Below are positions 42,064 through 53,321 of a DNA stretch of 64,000 nucleotides, one piece after another. Origin of the DNA: Solea solea (taxonomy: Eukaryota > Chordata > Actinopteri > Pleuronectiformes > Soleidae); contig NC_081145.1 in assembly GCF_958295425.1 (NCBI RefSeq), positions 14,971,443 to 15,035,442 on the forward strand, written 5' to 3'. Within the stretch, counting starts at the first letter, position 1. Each line of letters starts with the position of its first letter. Both the position numbers and the translations under genes were made by a program. The notes under the pieces were generated by a model that was not told where the DNA came from, ran no database searches, and saw only the letters and a list, made by a program, of their open reading frames with translations.

Positions 42064-45000
42064 CCAATAGCCCTGCGACCCCTTTTTGCACCGTGAGGAA
42101 ATGACATCACTCCTCTCCTGCCTGCATCTCATCACCCGCAGAGATGATGGTACAACCTCCACCACCACCACCACCCTCCTTTTCCTCCGCACCCTCTCCG
42201 CCTGCACTCAGTCACACTCTGCAATGATTTGTGTCACGAAGCAGCCCTTAAATGTGAAGGCATTGCACTGATATTCTGGTCAAACAGTTCAGCCCTTCAG
42301 CAACGCTCCTCGCCGAGTATGACAGGCTGCATAGGCTGTAAACTCACGTCCCAAGAGGGACATTGTCCCCGACAGCAGCCTCTGGGGATCTCATCCAGGA
42401 TAACACTAAAATATTGACAGACATGTGTCTCTATCTTGTAGTCATTTTTATTTATTATTTTTTTTTTTTTAAATACTAAGTTTGGAGTGCTTCTGCAGCA
42501 GAAATGCTTTCGCTTCCCTGCAAATGGACAGCGGTGGACCGGCCCCAGTTCAATTAATGTCTCTCTTAATGCTTTATTTTAAGTCTCATGTCATCTCACT
42601 GCGGTTTTATATGTTTTTCCACACCATTAACACTGCAGACGCTCGTGAGGGAACATTTCAGCAGCCTGTATTTCTGTGTTTGTGATACTCCTCACTCTGC
42701 ACACTGTGTAAAAAAAAAGAAAAAAGAAAAGTGCTGAAAGCAGCAGTATATGGCGCACGCCTAAGGTGGAAACATATGGTCTCACGGAGTGGAACCAGGA
42801 ATAATGTAAAAACCATCCCAGTCGTTGCTAATCTGCTTCACAGCAGCTGAAATTCATTGGATAAAGGTGTGCGGGGCCAGGCACGAGTCGCATGATATTT
42901 GCAATATTATTTTTGCAATCTTTTTTTTTACCTTTATTCCCTCCAGTCTAAAGGTTAAGATAAATACACGGCGTTTATCAGTTTAGATCCAGATCAGGAC
43001 TCCTTTTCAGAGCACCTGGTGTGAGTTGTGAATGGAAAACTTTGTCCTGGCAGCTCGACAGGGAATTGGCTCAAATGTGTAATGTTCCTGGTTCCACACG
43101 CAGACACAGCTGCTTCTTTTGAAGTGGAACTGTTGGGTGGGAATGGATGAGAAGAAGAAAAAAAAAAAAAGTAGTGCTGAGCTGCAAAGGTGAAAAGTGT
43201 ATCTTAAGATCTGGCATGAATATATTATCCAGTGTTTTTCCCTCGTATTGCAGCTCTGTCTGGTCCAAGTCTGAAGATGGTAAATTATTCATTATTTAGG
43301 GGAAGTTTAAACACCGCTCTGAGAGCGGGGGAATGCGAATGTGGATACTCTTGCATCATTCAGCTGTTTTACATCCAGATTTTCACACACACACACACAT
43401 ACACAGTCACAAAAAACCACCAGCAAACCTCACGCATCAATAGATTTCTCACTTTTCGCCAATAGGGAGACAAAGATGAAGAGGGAATTATGCCTGTGGG
43501 TGATGTCTGGCTGTTTTTTTTCGTTTTTTTTCTTCCCTTCACTGCCTCTCTTTTCCCTCCTAGCGTACTCTTTGTCTGTGTGCCAGTCGTCTCAGCAGCA
43601 GAGCCTGTGGGGGGTGGGGAGACGGTGTATCTATCGGGCATGTGTGCACTGTCTGCCATAAACCAAAAAAAAAAAAAAACAACAAACTAACCCCAGTATC
43701 CTTTCTCCTCTGCACAGGGCGTATAAAACCATCGAGGACGATGACCTCAAGTTTCCCCTGATATACGGCGAAGGAAAGAAGGTAAGAAGTGCTCGAGGGC
43801 TGCTCCCTGACCAAGTTATTCCCTCAGCAGCCTTGTGCGCCTGGCCTGTAATCAAAGCTTGTGAGGGCAGCATTCGTCAGCCCCCCCCCACTCAACCCCC
43901 AGCGCCGTGTGGAGGAGCCAAAGCAATCCCGGCCTCTGTTTTCACAAGGGTTCACCAACCTATGGCACAGAAAGGCTCTCTCCCGTAATGGACTTTGTTC
44001 TTTTAGGGTCATGCAGCAGATTAACGGTAGCGGTACAGGCTCAGTGGTGGGATGAAAACACGCAGCAGCTGAGACAGGTGAAGAACATGGTCATTGGAAG
44101 ATGACGTCGCTGAAACTCTGACTTGCAGTAGAGTCTCGTCAGCGCTTTGACACGGAATGCAAACGCAAAGGTCGAGAGTGCAGCACAATATCTAGTGGGT
44201 TTTTTTGTGTCTCGTTCTTGTTCGTTGAAAAGGTCAGAGAAGAAACCTGATAGATCTGAATATGTAACTTTTATATCCAATTGGGCAGAGAGTGAGTAGA
44301 TCTATGCTTATGCTCAGATTACCAGGGTTAGGGTGCGTTACACATCATATTTGACAGTTCACTTTATTGCATCTAAGTCCATTGTTGTTTTGATTGGATA
44401 TACTATTTCTGTAATGGTTAATACACCAGTATGTCGAAGCTCTTTAACCAAAATAATGTGTTTAATGATAAAATATCATTATTATTATTATTATCTATGA
44501 ATTGTCAAATGTACTGAAGAAAAAATTCTTAATTATTGATTGAAAATGTCAAGTTAAAGTTATTTACTTTACTATTTACATTCCTGAACAGAAGTCAAAT
44601 TTGGATATAACAATTGCAAATGCAGTTTGTTATGTGCCAAATAAATAACATTTTTTTTACTTTTAAACATTTTTTTTGTTTGCTCGTTTTATGTCAGGTG
44701 GGCTAACACATTTGTGAAGCACTGTACGTCTGATACAGGGATACGTGAAGTGATTGATTTTGGAAATCAGAATAGACTACTGGAAGAAAACTAAATGGAT
44801 CTGAGTCACTTCAGCCTGTTAATCTGAACACAGCCTATGTTTGACTGATGCCCGAGGCAGATGTCACTCCACAGTTCTCTCTGTGCCTGCAACCACACTG
44901 GGATTGAGCCCTCCCTACACGGTCGGCCATGCCCATGTTGTGTCCTCTACCTTTGATGTGAGTCGAGATGAACGGCTTGATCGCGTAAAGCACTTCAAAG

Positions 45001-48000
45001 CCGGCGCGCAGCCTGCTGGACGCCAGCACTCAACAATTAATTCCAGGATGTTTTCCCTTCTCTGTCGGAGGAGCTTCGCCACCTCTTTGAAACACACTCT
45101 CCATGTTTCTGGCTCATTTTCCTCCTCTTATCTGTGCTACACACTGATCCAGACTCACTCTTACCAGGCTGCAGTCGCCCTACAGTGATTCACTTATTCG
45201 TTGAAGCAATGAGGCCATGTTTCCAAATCTCAGAACATCGTTGCATATCCAGTAGAAACAACGACTAAACTCTTAACTCGTAACTCTTATACTTATATAA
45301 CTCAAACATATTCACTGTGTCCCTCTCGTCTGTTCAGGGTATAAAAAAGTCATCTATTCTGAATGAGATACTTCAGATCTATTCTGCTGGAACTGTGAGA
45401 AAGTAGAAAGCGAGTCCTTTAAAGAGGTGAAAATACCAACAGTATAGACGATCTATACACTTCTGATTCTACAGACTGAAGAGAACATCTTTGTTTTTTT
45501 TACAGATCTGCACAAATATTTACACAGTCATCAATCTCAGTCTGACTCGAACAAATGCTTATGATACGATCTTTTACAGGCTCGTGTGCTGGCGACCATC
45601 GGGGTCACGAGAGGTCTCGGGGACCACAACCTCAAAGTGCACGACTCCAACATCTACATCAAACCGTTCTTGTCCTGCTGTCCAGAGGTAGGCTTCCTTT
45701 ACTGTGTGTGTGTGTGTGTACACACATAATAAAATGACTCAAGTCTATGAAATGTTAATCGTTATAATACAACTGAACACATTTTTGTCCAACCCTACTC
45801 TTGTGAAACTTACTGAGCAGGAGTCTGCTTTCTTGAAGAAGATCCGTTTGGTTTTGCTTCTCAAAAAAATAAATGGGTAAACAAAGAAGAAAACAAAACG
45901 CATCCCGCATCTGGGGATACCGCTGTCGAAATGTAATTTGGTGAAGAATTGCACACCCTCCTCTCCTCTGAACCACGTTGGACTGTTGAATGTTCCATTT
46001 AAAAAAAGGAAATTTGAAAGTCTCTCTTTAAAAGAAGACCGAGGTTTGCGACCCGGTTGGAACAAGGGCCTGTCTGCATGGAGTTTGCATGTTTCCCCCC
46101 CGTGTGTGAGACGGTTTTATCCGGGTTCTTCCTCCCACAGTCAAAAAACATGCACATTTGGAGATAAGGCACCCTAAATTGACCGTAGGTGTGAGAGTGA
46201 ATGGTTGTTTGTCTCTATGTGTCCCTGTGATGGACTGGCGACCTGTCCGGGGTGTACCTCGCCTTTCCTATGTCAGCTGGGATTGGCAACAGCGTCCCCT
46301 GCATCCCTCATGTGGAGGATAACGCGGTTACAGCGGTAAAGTTATGGGATATCGATGTGAAGGGACAAAAACCTTGTCTTTATAATTGTCCTGCCTACAT
46401 ACAAAGGCCCAGTGTGTAAGGATTTCCTAAGCGTGCCAGGAAAGTACGGTGGCCTTCGCACACCCAGAAAGGATGTGCTCAAACCCCAGTGTCTTCTACA
46501 TGGGGTCGTTGTTGTTGTAGCTATTGTTGATTCATACAGAACATAAACACACACCATTGGAATATAAACAAGAGTCTGACATTTGCAAATCTGTGCGTTT
46601 GAGGGTCGCACACAGATTAAAGACAGGAAAACATTTTTGCGTTCTCTAGATTAAAAAAAACCAAACAAATCATGCATTGAAGGGTTTTGGGGGGGGAAAA
46701 AAATCCCCGTCAAGTAAAAGAATACTGAGTGCTCTCATGTTATAAATAAAAAAACGGACTTTTAGATTCATCAGCTCATACTCATGAGATCAAATGTGGG
46801 CGCCGGGTCAAAAATCAAATGCTGCAGCCATGACCTGTCGAGTCTTGCAGGGATATTTTGTTGCCGCTGAAATCTGCGTTTTCTAATGGATTCTGGGAAG
46901 CTCTCTTGTCCATGGATTGATTGCCTCATTCCTTTTCTTTTCTTGCGAAGCGTGACTTAAATCACAAGGTTTACCTCTGAAGAGAGGCTCATGAAGCCAC
47001 GTAGAGGACCTTCTGATTCCCGTGCAAGTGCTTTCACTGGCTGACTTTAGTTTGATGCAATCATTTTCATCGTCTCAGAGGAATTATCTTTCATAAAACA
47101 TCCAAACTGAGGCTTATTTGTTGTTGTTGTTGTTGATGATGAGGAGCCAGAGAACTTTATTTGTCATGCATGTGCCTCAGAAGAGCTGCCACAACAACAT
47201 GACACCTCTTTACTGAAGGATTTTAAAGATTCACTTTATCAGAAAATTAGGAATAAATGGTCAGTCAGATTAAAAAATGCCATTTTTTTTGCTTACATAC
47301 TCGCATATATACTCACAGCCCGTTTAGAATGAGTATTAAGTTGTTGTTGGCCATGTCTCAGTCTTGGATCCAAACGATTCTCTACAAACCATGAATGTTA
47401 TTCTCTCTCTATCTCCCTCTGCCTCACCCTCAGGTCAAAGTCTACCCTCTGGCGCAGCACGAGCACGGCGCTGACGACGTCCTCGTGCTGGGAACGGACG
47501 GTTTGTGGGACGTCCTCGCCAACCAGGAAGTAGCTGAAGCGGTCACGTCTTTCCTGTCCAACTGTGACCCCGACGACCAGCACAGGCAGGTTCACCCGTC
47601 GCACAGCTGCGGCCATCACTCACGCTGAACTTCTCCTCACCCCTGCTGCGCTTAGACAGGATGTGTGTTTTTATCTTGTGATTATGCACAAAGGTCTTTC
47701 TTTCCTCCCATGCCAAGGAAACACGAGCAAGACTCTTTGTCCACCTTAATGGTCCAGTGTGTGAGAATGAAGTGATGTATCACAGACTGTAGTGAGCTGT
47801 GTTTGTCCAGTTAGACTTCAAACATGGTGGCACAAGATGGCTGCCTCATAAAACAAGGCCCTTGTCTGAACCAGTCATTTTCTACCCAATGGCTGCTTTT
47901 ATGTGCAGTCTTTTTTCTATGGTACTTTGAGTTATGTGTTGTACATCATTGTAGCATTAATTGTTTTGACTGCATCCAGAGAGACTTAATTGGAGCTGCA

Positions 48001-48789
48001 TGGTGAAGGAAACAGCAGCAGGACCTCGTCAGGCAGCTGTTCAGCGAGCGATTGGTTGCTGTTGGTGGAGCATGCATCATATTCCTCGGAAGCCAAAATG
48101 GATTTTAAAATACGATCGTAAAGTTCTGCCGAATGTCCAGTTTTAATTTCTGTAGTGGAATCCACTTCTAAAACTTAATGTGGACACTTCTTGCTGCTGT
48201 ACAAAGCTGTCCTGCTTTACTCCTGCTGTGTTCTTCTCCCCCCCCTCACCTGCTCTGTCATAACATTAAATACATCAGCGGGAAAGTCACAACAGACACA
48301 AAAAAAACTGCTATAATGAGGAATGCAGAGAGAGTCATGAGGCTTAATCAGCATTGGGTGAACTAACTGACAATAGTTTGAATGTTACAGGCATTTGTTT
48401 GTATTTAAATGTCAGGCACTACAGCTTTAAAATGTATTAAATAACATGAAGTTAAATTGAAAAGTCTAGTTAAAAAGTTCAAAAGTCTAGATGTTTCACA
48501 CTGGACTTTTAATGTGATTTTTATTTCTTGTTGCTGCGGGCAGATACAGTTCTGGATGCATACCACCGTGCGTAGTTATTACCGCCATTTATCTTAATGT
48601 GCATCGCCATTAATCATTTGTCACTTGTGCGTTTTGCGCAGGTACACGATGGCAGCGCAAGACCTCATAATGAGAGCACGAGGAGTGCTGAAGGATCGTG
48701 GCTGGAGAATATCCAACGACAGACTGGGCTCCGGAGACGACATCTCCGTCTACATCATCCCTCTCATGTATGGCACCAAGCAGAATTAA
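24140..48789 (+). CDS. ppm1h: PPM1H, PP2C-family Rab phosphatase
   Basis: Ten exons: 24140-24372, 30963-31128, 33121-33477, 38489-38601, 38702-38786, 38971-39089, 43718-43781, 45580-45687, 47434-47585, 48642-48789; 1545 nt, 514 aa, identical in length to human PPM1H. PP2C metal-binding motifs are present: FDGHAG (147-152), GNAGDSR (284-290), GTDGLWD (435-441) and GSGDDIS (495-501). The N-terminus [15 protein letters not shown] is the amphipathic segment reported to place PPM1H on Golgi membranes. A Ser/Pro-rich loop (about 210-235, [18 protein letters not shown]) precedes FFTEKK. Mammalian PPM1H dephosphorylates LRRK2-phosphorylated Rab8A/Rab10. The last intron uses a GC donor (47586-47587), needed to keep the RYTMAAQDL frame. 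Intron 1 is 6.6 kb. The let-7i and mon2 neighbours match human 12q14. Confidence 0.96.
24596..24738. repeat. Compound (TA)n/(CA)n microsatellite
   Basis: About 140 bases of TA with interspersed CA and TG steps. It accounts for several spurious Tyr-Ile open frames on both strands. Confidence 0.95.
27470..27840. mobile_element. Probable nonautonomous DNA-transposon remnant
   Basis: Both ends are rich in related cgatat/gccgat words: 'tttttgccgatatgtacgcc' near 27496 and 'tttgccgatatctgccgat' near 27785, followed by 'gcacatccctaatatcggc'. Such words are typical of hAT-type MITEs in fish. Inverted pairing of the ends is only partial, so the boundaries are rough. Confidence 0.45.
28247..28260. repeat. 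(G)14 homopolymer
   Basis: Fourteen consecutive G residues in ppm1h intron 1. Prone to sequencing or assembly length error. Confidence 0.9.
29743..29766. repeat. (CTT)n microsatellite
   Basis: Eight CTT units in ppm1h intron 1. Confidence 0.9.
31129..33120 (+). other. ppm1h intron 2
   Basis: Bounded by GTGAGT and a GATATAG acceptor. From about 31620 to 31860 it contains repeated GGTAATA/TAATACC words, which look like a decayed low-order repeat. No coding exon recognised. Confidence 0.55.
33870..34200. mobile_element. Probable nonautonomous DNA-transposon remnant
   Basis: Shows 'catggtacagttcggtttgg' with further ggta/ggtt words at one side, 'ccgtaccgtaccatgactct' and 'ggtacccccaagggg' in the centre, and 'cactcggtggaaacacgcca' at the other. 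This pattern is recalled from a widespread teleost MITE family with 'tggtacggttcggtacggt' ends. Limits are approximate. Confidence 0.45.
34270..34299. repeat. (CA)n microsatellite
   Basis: Dinucleotide CA run grading into ACAAAC in ppm1h intron 3. Confidence 0.85.
35589..35614. repeat. Poly-A tract
   Basis: Twenty-six consecutive A residues in ppm1h intron 3, flanked on both sides by complementary words 'gttacttttg' and 'gtaacg'. No retrotransposon body could be recognised beside it. Confidence 0.85.
36430..36552. repeat. (TTATA)n pentanucleotide satellite
   Basis: About 24 units of TTATA with TTGTA and TTATG variants clustered at its two sides. Confidence 0.95.
37205..37690. mobile_element. 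Probable nonautonomous DNA-transposon remnant
   Basis: Begins 'gtgcatttacatgcgtgtta' and has repeated gtccgact/agtcggac words in both orientations between 37230 and 37380, followed by a CpG-richer block. This layout is recalled from fish MITEs with 'tttacatgca' ends. The right boundary is not clear. Confidence 0.4.
38050..38320. promoter_or_regulatory. TAATTA-rich block, candidate enhancer
   Basis: At least five TAATTA/ATTAAT homeodomain-type cores occur in 270 bases (near 38056, 38088, 38144, 38169 and 38297), 170-440 bases before ppm1h exon 4. The density resembles conserved developmental enhancers, but AT-rich DNA can produce this by chance. Confidence 0.25.
39200..39425 (+). mobile_element. 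Teleost SINE-like repeat
   Basis: Starts 'tatagcgcttttctagtctt', continues with 'ttcacccatttctacccatt' and 'cactgcc', then 'agtgtcttgcccaaggacac', 'gagccacgaatcaaacccac' and 'gacctt'. This order is that of a very common interspersed repeat in fish genomes, the last part resembling the complement of a tRNA-like head. Slightly diverged and internally shortened. Confidence 0.7.
42024..42059. repeat. (CA)n microsatellite
   Basis: About 17 CA units in ppm1h intron 6, with a GT/GC-rich run just upstream near 41986-42006 that could pair with it. Confidence 0.9.
45688..47433 (+). other. ppm1h intron 8
   Basis: A 1.7-kb intron with GTAGGC and CTCAG borders; it contains a well-preserved SINE copy, listed separately. 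No other feature recognised. Confidence 0.55.
46030..46335 (+). mobile_element. Near-full-length teleost SINE copy
   Basis: Head with 'gaggtttgcgacccggtt' and 'aacaagggcctgtctgcatg', then 'gagtttgcatgtt', 'cttcctcccacagtc', 'aaaacatgca', 'ctaaattgaccgtaggtgtg', 'gtgatggactggcgacctgt', 'ggggtgtacctcgcctttcc' and 'ccctcatgtggaggataacg'. This series is a well-known teleost interspersed repeat with a tRNA-like start and a LINE-like tail. Related copies occur at 3381-3560 and, inverted, at 62915-63118. Confidence 0.75.
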
Positions 48790-50040
48790 CCCGGTGACAT
48801 AAGTGCGTCCAACACAAAAACGTGACCCTGCCTTGACCCCGACCCTCCCCCCCCCCACCCCCACATCCCTCGTGCTCCATATTTAAAAGTGCTTTCGTGT
48901 GGACGTCCTCTCTCGCCGAGGGAGTGGAGACAAGAAGTGGGATTCCTGTCCGATAGAAAGTAAACAAAAGCGAAGCAAAGGGGGCGGGAGCGTGTCCTCT
49001 CATGGACGGAGATGGTAATATGCGTCTCAGGATTGCTATTACTCGCTAATGCACAATATTTATAAATGTGAAAAATGTATATACACAAGACATACACACA
49101 TTTGATAAAAATGTGTATTTGGTTGAATTTCTGTACAGTGTAAAAAAAACAAACAAACAAACAAACAAAACAGAGGACTGACGTCATGTACTGTACATAT
49201 GAATCACACCTCCTCTGTTCCATGTCAACTTTTAATGTAGCCAGACTGATTCATCTGTTTTCTCACATTCTTTTTGTTCGTTTGTACCTCCCACATTCCA
49301 ATACTATACTCGTCGATCAAGGACAGCAGCTTAATTTTATGAAGAAAACACTCGTTTGTGCTCCGTCTTATTATACTGTTTTAAATCGAGCTGTCGCACG
49401 TTTTCAGATTGTGTTGTACCTTCCCCTCCCTCGGTCATCTACCTCATGATGTTCCTTCTTAAGTGGCTGTTTGCATGCTCGGTTTTGCCGCGTCCTCAGC
49501 TGCCGCCTGTGCCATCGTTTAATTACATTCCCCATATTTGTGCAGTGTAAAGTATGTGTAGAAAAAAAACAACAACTCCACTCCTATGATCATAGTCTCA
49601 TTTCCCCCTTTTCTTCAGTACTGGTTCTTACATTTTAAGATAAACTCATCTTCATGAGTAGCAGGTGCCTCTGACAGTTAGACCTGGTCTGATCTAACAC
49701 AATGTACATAATAATAGAAGATTATCCTGATGTGAGTGTCTGATCCAGTGGTTTCCGTTCGTTGGGGTTTTGCTGTACTGTTTTAGTTTCTCGGTTACAA
49801 ATGTCGTATCTCGGAGTAAGCTGTCGAAACGTGAGTAACTTCAATGTGTAAAAAATGTAAATAACTCTTTTCATTGGACACTTCTCTTTTTCTTTGTTTT
49901 CCTTTTGCTGTAAGTTAGTTTTTCTTCCTATCGAAGCAAAACAAAGTCATTTGTACCGTTTTTTGGAAACCTGACACCAGTGTAAACCAAGGTTTAAATG
50001 CCCATTTTCCTGCTGTATTAAAAAAAAAAGGAGGCACAAT
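48790..50040 (+). other. Probable ppm1h 3' UTR
   Basis: No coding exon. The stretch is AT-rich with UTR-like words (TATTTATAAATG, TGTAAATA) and an ATTAAA at 50017-50022, a possible poly(A) signal giving a UTR of about 1.25 kb; human PPM1H also has a long 3' UTR. It contains an 8-mer let-7 seed match at 49439-49446. The true end could lie further right, since further AATAAA words occur near 52020 and 52205. Confidence 0.45.
49439..49446 (+). promoter_or_regulatory. let-7 8-mer seed match in ppm1h 3' region
   Basis: The octamer CTACCTCA is the exact complement of let-7 positions 2-8 plus the A opposite position 1, the strongest class of canonical microRNA site. It lies about 650 bases after the ppm1h stop codon. 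A single octamer can occur by chance; regulation is inference. Confidence 0.4.
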
Positions 50041-50314
50041 CACATTTTCTTCCATGTTACTGTGCTGTGTCATACTTTAAAAAAAAACACCTGTACACCC
50101 GGGAAAACAAACAAACACTGACCGGGCCAACAACAGCTTGAACAGGTATGTTTAGGAATTCTTTGCACGAATGAGGCGGCAAAGCCAATCCTTTTCACTC
50201 CGGCAGAATAAGACCATCACTAATGTGTGTCAAGTGAGTCCCAAAGCTTTATGTGGGCAAAGAATGAAGGGTATCACTTCATAGAAAAGCCTGAGAGGAG
50301 ATTTCTTCGAGGAG

Positions 50315-50336
50315 GCTGCTGCTGCTGCTGCTGCTG
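50315..50336. repeat. (CTG)n run
   Basis: Seven CTG units downstream of ppm1h. Confidence 0.9.
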
Positions 50337-51809
50337 TAATTCAACGCTGCAGTACTGATGAACGCCAGTTCATCCACATCTCAGCTGCTCTGTCACTTTA
50401 ACTCAGTGAGATTGGGTGTGGAACAACGAGGATTGTGAAAAGTGATCTTTGGACATGATTCAGTGCTCGTTGCTGCAATGTCATGTAGATATTTATTTTC
50501 TCCTGTTAAAGTGAGTGTTTTTTGGCTTCTCACCCACAGCTTTTTATGAACTGGACTTTTTTTTTTACATAAAGGAGATCTGGCAAAAACCCTAACAGCT
50601 TTCTTTCTCAGTTCAGTCTGAACTTTAGGAACAACAAATCACAAGATGTCCAAAGAAAGAAGGTTACGACTTTCATGTTTTACATAAGAAAACATCAGAT
50701 AAGTAAAAGTAAAGAGTTCTGCATTCACATATAACACGCACGCCTCTGATAAAACATCATGTTTCTTGGGAAAGTGTCAGTAAAAGCCAAATTAAAATAC
50801 CGAATATGTGAAAGCTGCACTAGTGAAGTTATGTGTCAAACACTTTCCACTGCCTCGCACTTTACGTTATACACACAAATACCCATGAGCTCAGATTTAT
50901 GGCTGTAGGAGGCGAAATTAATGTTTTTTTCCCAGCAGACATGTTGGTATCAAACATCACTAATGGATCCTTAAAGTTGAGTGTGATCTTAAATGGAATG
51001 CAGCCATTGTGAAGGCTTGATATTCTTGTATGGACTTCTATCTTCTGCAGGGAAAAAGTCTGTACGGTAGAAGGTCAGTTTATTTCCTTTATCCCCAACA
51101 TGACCACTTTGTGAGTCTTATCTTGAAAATATGATTCAGAACTAAACTGAACGTGAATAACAACATATTATTTAGATTAATTTATATCATATTGTACCCC
51201 TCTATCTGTATATATGTTGTTATTTTCGTCATACGCTGACCTTTTATGTCTTGATTAAGACCTTATGTGGTTTTTAACTTAAAACACATCTCTGAGGAAT
51301 AACTGCAAAGAAAGACAAGAAACATCTACAACTGTGAATAATGACATTTTATTCTTATAATCCCATGAACAGATTAGGTTTTACATATGTAAAACACATA
51401 AACACACAATCCTATGACTACATTCCTTAACACATACTCAGAGGAGCATATTGTTATGTTATTGTAGGAGTCTCCCACCCGGGATCCTCTACAGGGGCTG
51501 AAGGGACATCTGGTCCCCAAAGGCCAGGACTGTGTGTGTCCTGATCTGGCACAACACCCCTCCTCTCCACGTACATGCGTGCGTGTGTGTGTGTGTGCGG
51601 TTCAGATTGGACGATGACACTGATGATTCAGTCGTTCCTGTAGGTGGCGGCTTGTTTTTTCAAGGGTTGCAACACTCCCACCCGACCTGAGGAGAGATCT
51701 GTGGGAGATGCTGAGTGGGCTCGCCGCAAGATGCTCATCTCTTTCTTTTTTTTTTACTTGTAAGGGTGACGCTGTGTTATCGCAGTGCATCATGGGAGAG
51801 CTGAGGCCA

Positions 51810-51833
51810 ACATTGATTGATTGATTGATTGAT
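51810..51833. repeat. (GATT)n run
   Basis: Six GATT units followed by GATA units. Confidence 0.85.
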
Positions 51834-52390
51834 AGATAGGATAAACGACTAATTCTAACAGCTGTAGAAGAATTCCATGTCACTCTGTAAGAAACTACAG
51901 ACGCGTGAAGAAGTAAAATAAAGACTAGCATTATGTGTCTTACGGGTGCCACGCCACCATGTGCTCACAGAAGTGATTCAGGGACATTTTTACTTACTCT
52001 TATAAAGTCTGTGGTCTCAAATAAAGCAATAGAAACTATTCTTCTCAAAAATAATCCTCTGTGGGGTTGAGATATAGCAATAGTGAAGGTTTTATAGTAT
52101 TTATAGAGTGCATAGTATTTACGTTATATTGTATTTATCTTAAACTTTAAACTCAGCATCTGCTGATGTTGACTGTTCCAAAATGACATCTCATGGTACA
52201 GTGACAATAAAGGAATCTAATCTAGTCCTAATCTAATCCATCGCTCAGTGGCTTGTGGATGGAGGCACAATCATTCTGTATCAATTAAATCATTAAGTCA
52301 TTGGCATATTCATCAATAATGAAAATCATTGTCACCCACTAGTGTTTACTTTCATATTTGATGTTAAATTGTGGTGTTTTATTCTCCGGA

Positions 52391-52403
52391 GACACACACA
52401 CAC

Positions 52404-52439
<36 letters not shown>
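52391..52439. repeat. (CA)n microsatellite
   Basis: About 24 CA units with one CG interruption. Confidence 0.9.
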
Positions 52440-52442
<3 letters not shown>

Positions 52443-53290
52443 TATCTGTCCTGGTGAAGGTGCGGCTGCCTCAGAGCAGATGTGATGCCCACATGAGTGG
52501 ACATATTTTTCCACAGAGGGCTCTAATTTACTGCTCTGGGGCTTTGGCTGCTTCAAGTATGATTTATCTGTGGCTCGGCTCAAATAAGACCTTTGACACA
52601 AGATGGATGAGGAGGATGTGAGCTACCTCTGCTCGCTGCTCCATCGGCCGGGTAACGTGTCTTTCTTACCACACATTTGAATAGATTTAACACAGACCTG
52701 AACAGACTTGACGGTATCACTAAAAGTCCTCTCTGTGGTTTGTTTACCAGTCAGCTGCTTCTGCAAACAAGAACAACTCACTCCTTTCAGCCTACGCTTT
52801 CCGCTACAGTGAGTAGCCAGAGTAGAATTTATTGTGTAACACCAGGACAATCGCTTGTGGACAGAATCGTGGCTCAGACTGAACTCTGCCTAACGTGCTG
52901 TCAAGTGTGAAGTCATAAATATTTAACGGGAGTATCCTTGGAAGGTCAAATACAGGATTAAATCTTCAGTCAGTCACTCAGCGAGCGACGCGCTCTCATC
53001 TGGGGCTGGGGGTCTGAACATGAGTCTGCAGCCTTTCATCAGCCTAACACTGGCTGGCACCGACAGCCAATCAAAGCACCATTATGCGTTACAGTTGCCA
53101 CCCCATCATGAAACCCTTGACTGGCCATAATAGTGTAAAACACAGAGCAGCCAGCTGCTGCTGAGCAGTGGAGAGAGGATTTCAGAGGTTAACTCGCAAC
53201 AATGCGTGAGCCTCATCACCAACACCACAGCTGTGGAGGTTCAGTCATGCGGCGTGTAACGTTTCTGAGTCTCAGTGTCCACGTTTGGCA

Positions 53291-53321
53291 TAATGATAAT
53301 AATAATAATAATAATAATAAT
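53291..53321. repeat. (TAA)n microsatellite
   Basis: About ten TAA/ATA units bordered by TGAT. Confidence 0.9.

Larger units (their letters stand above)
39090..43717 (+). other. ppm1h intron 6
   Basis: A 4.6-kb intron with GTGGGT and CACAG borders. It holds a SINE-like repeat, a GC-richer patch near 40820-41100 and a CA microsatellite. No coding exon supported. Confidence 0.6.

Noticed and set aside
43490..43873. Overlapping frames on both strands near ppm1h exon 7
   Set aside because: They span intron sequence rich in T and A runs; only 43718-43781 carries the conserved ppm1h residues.
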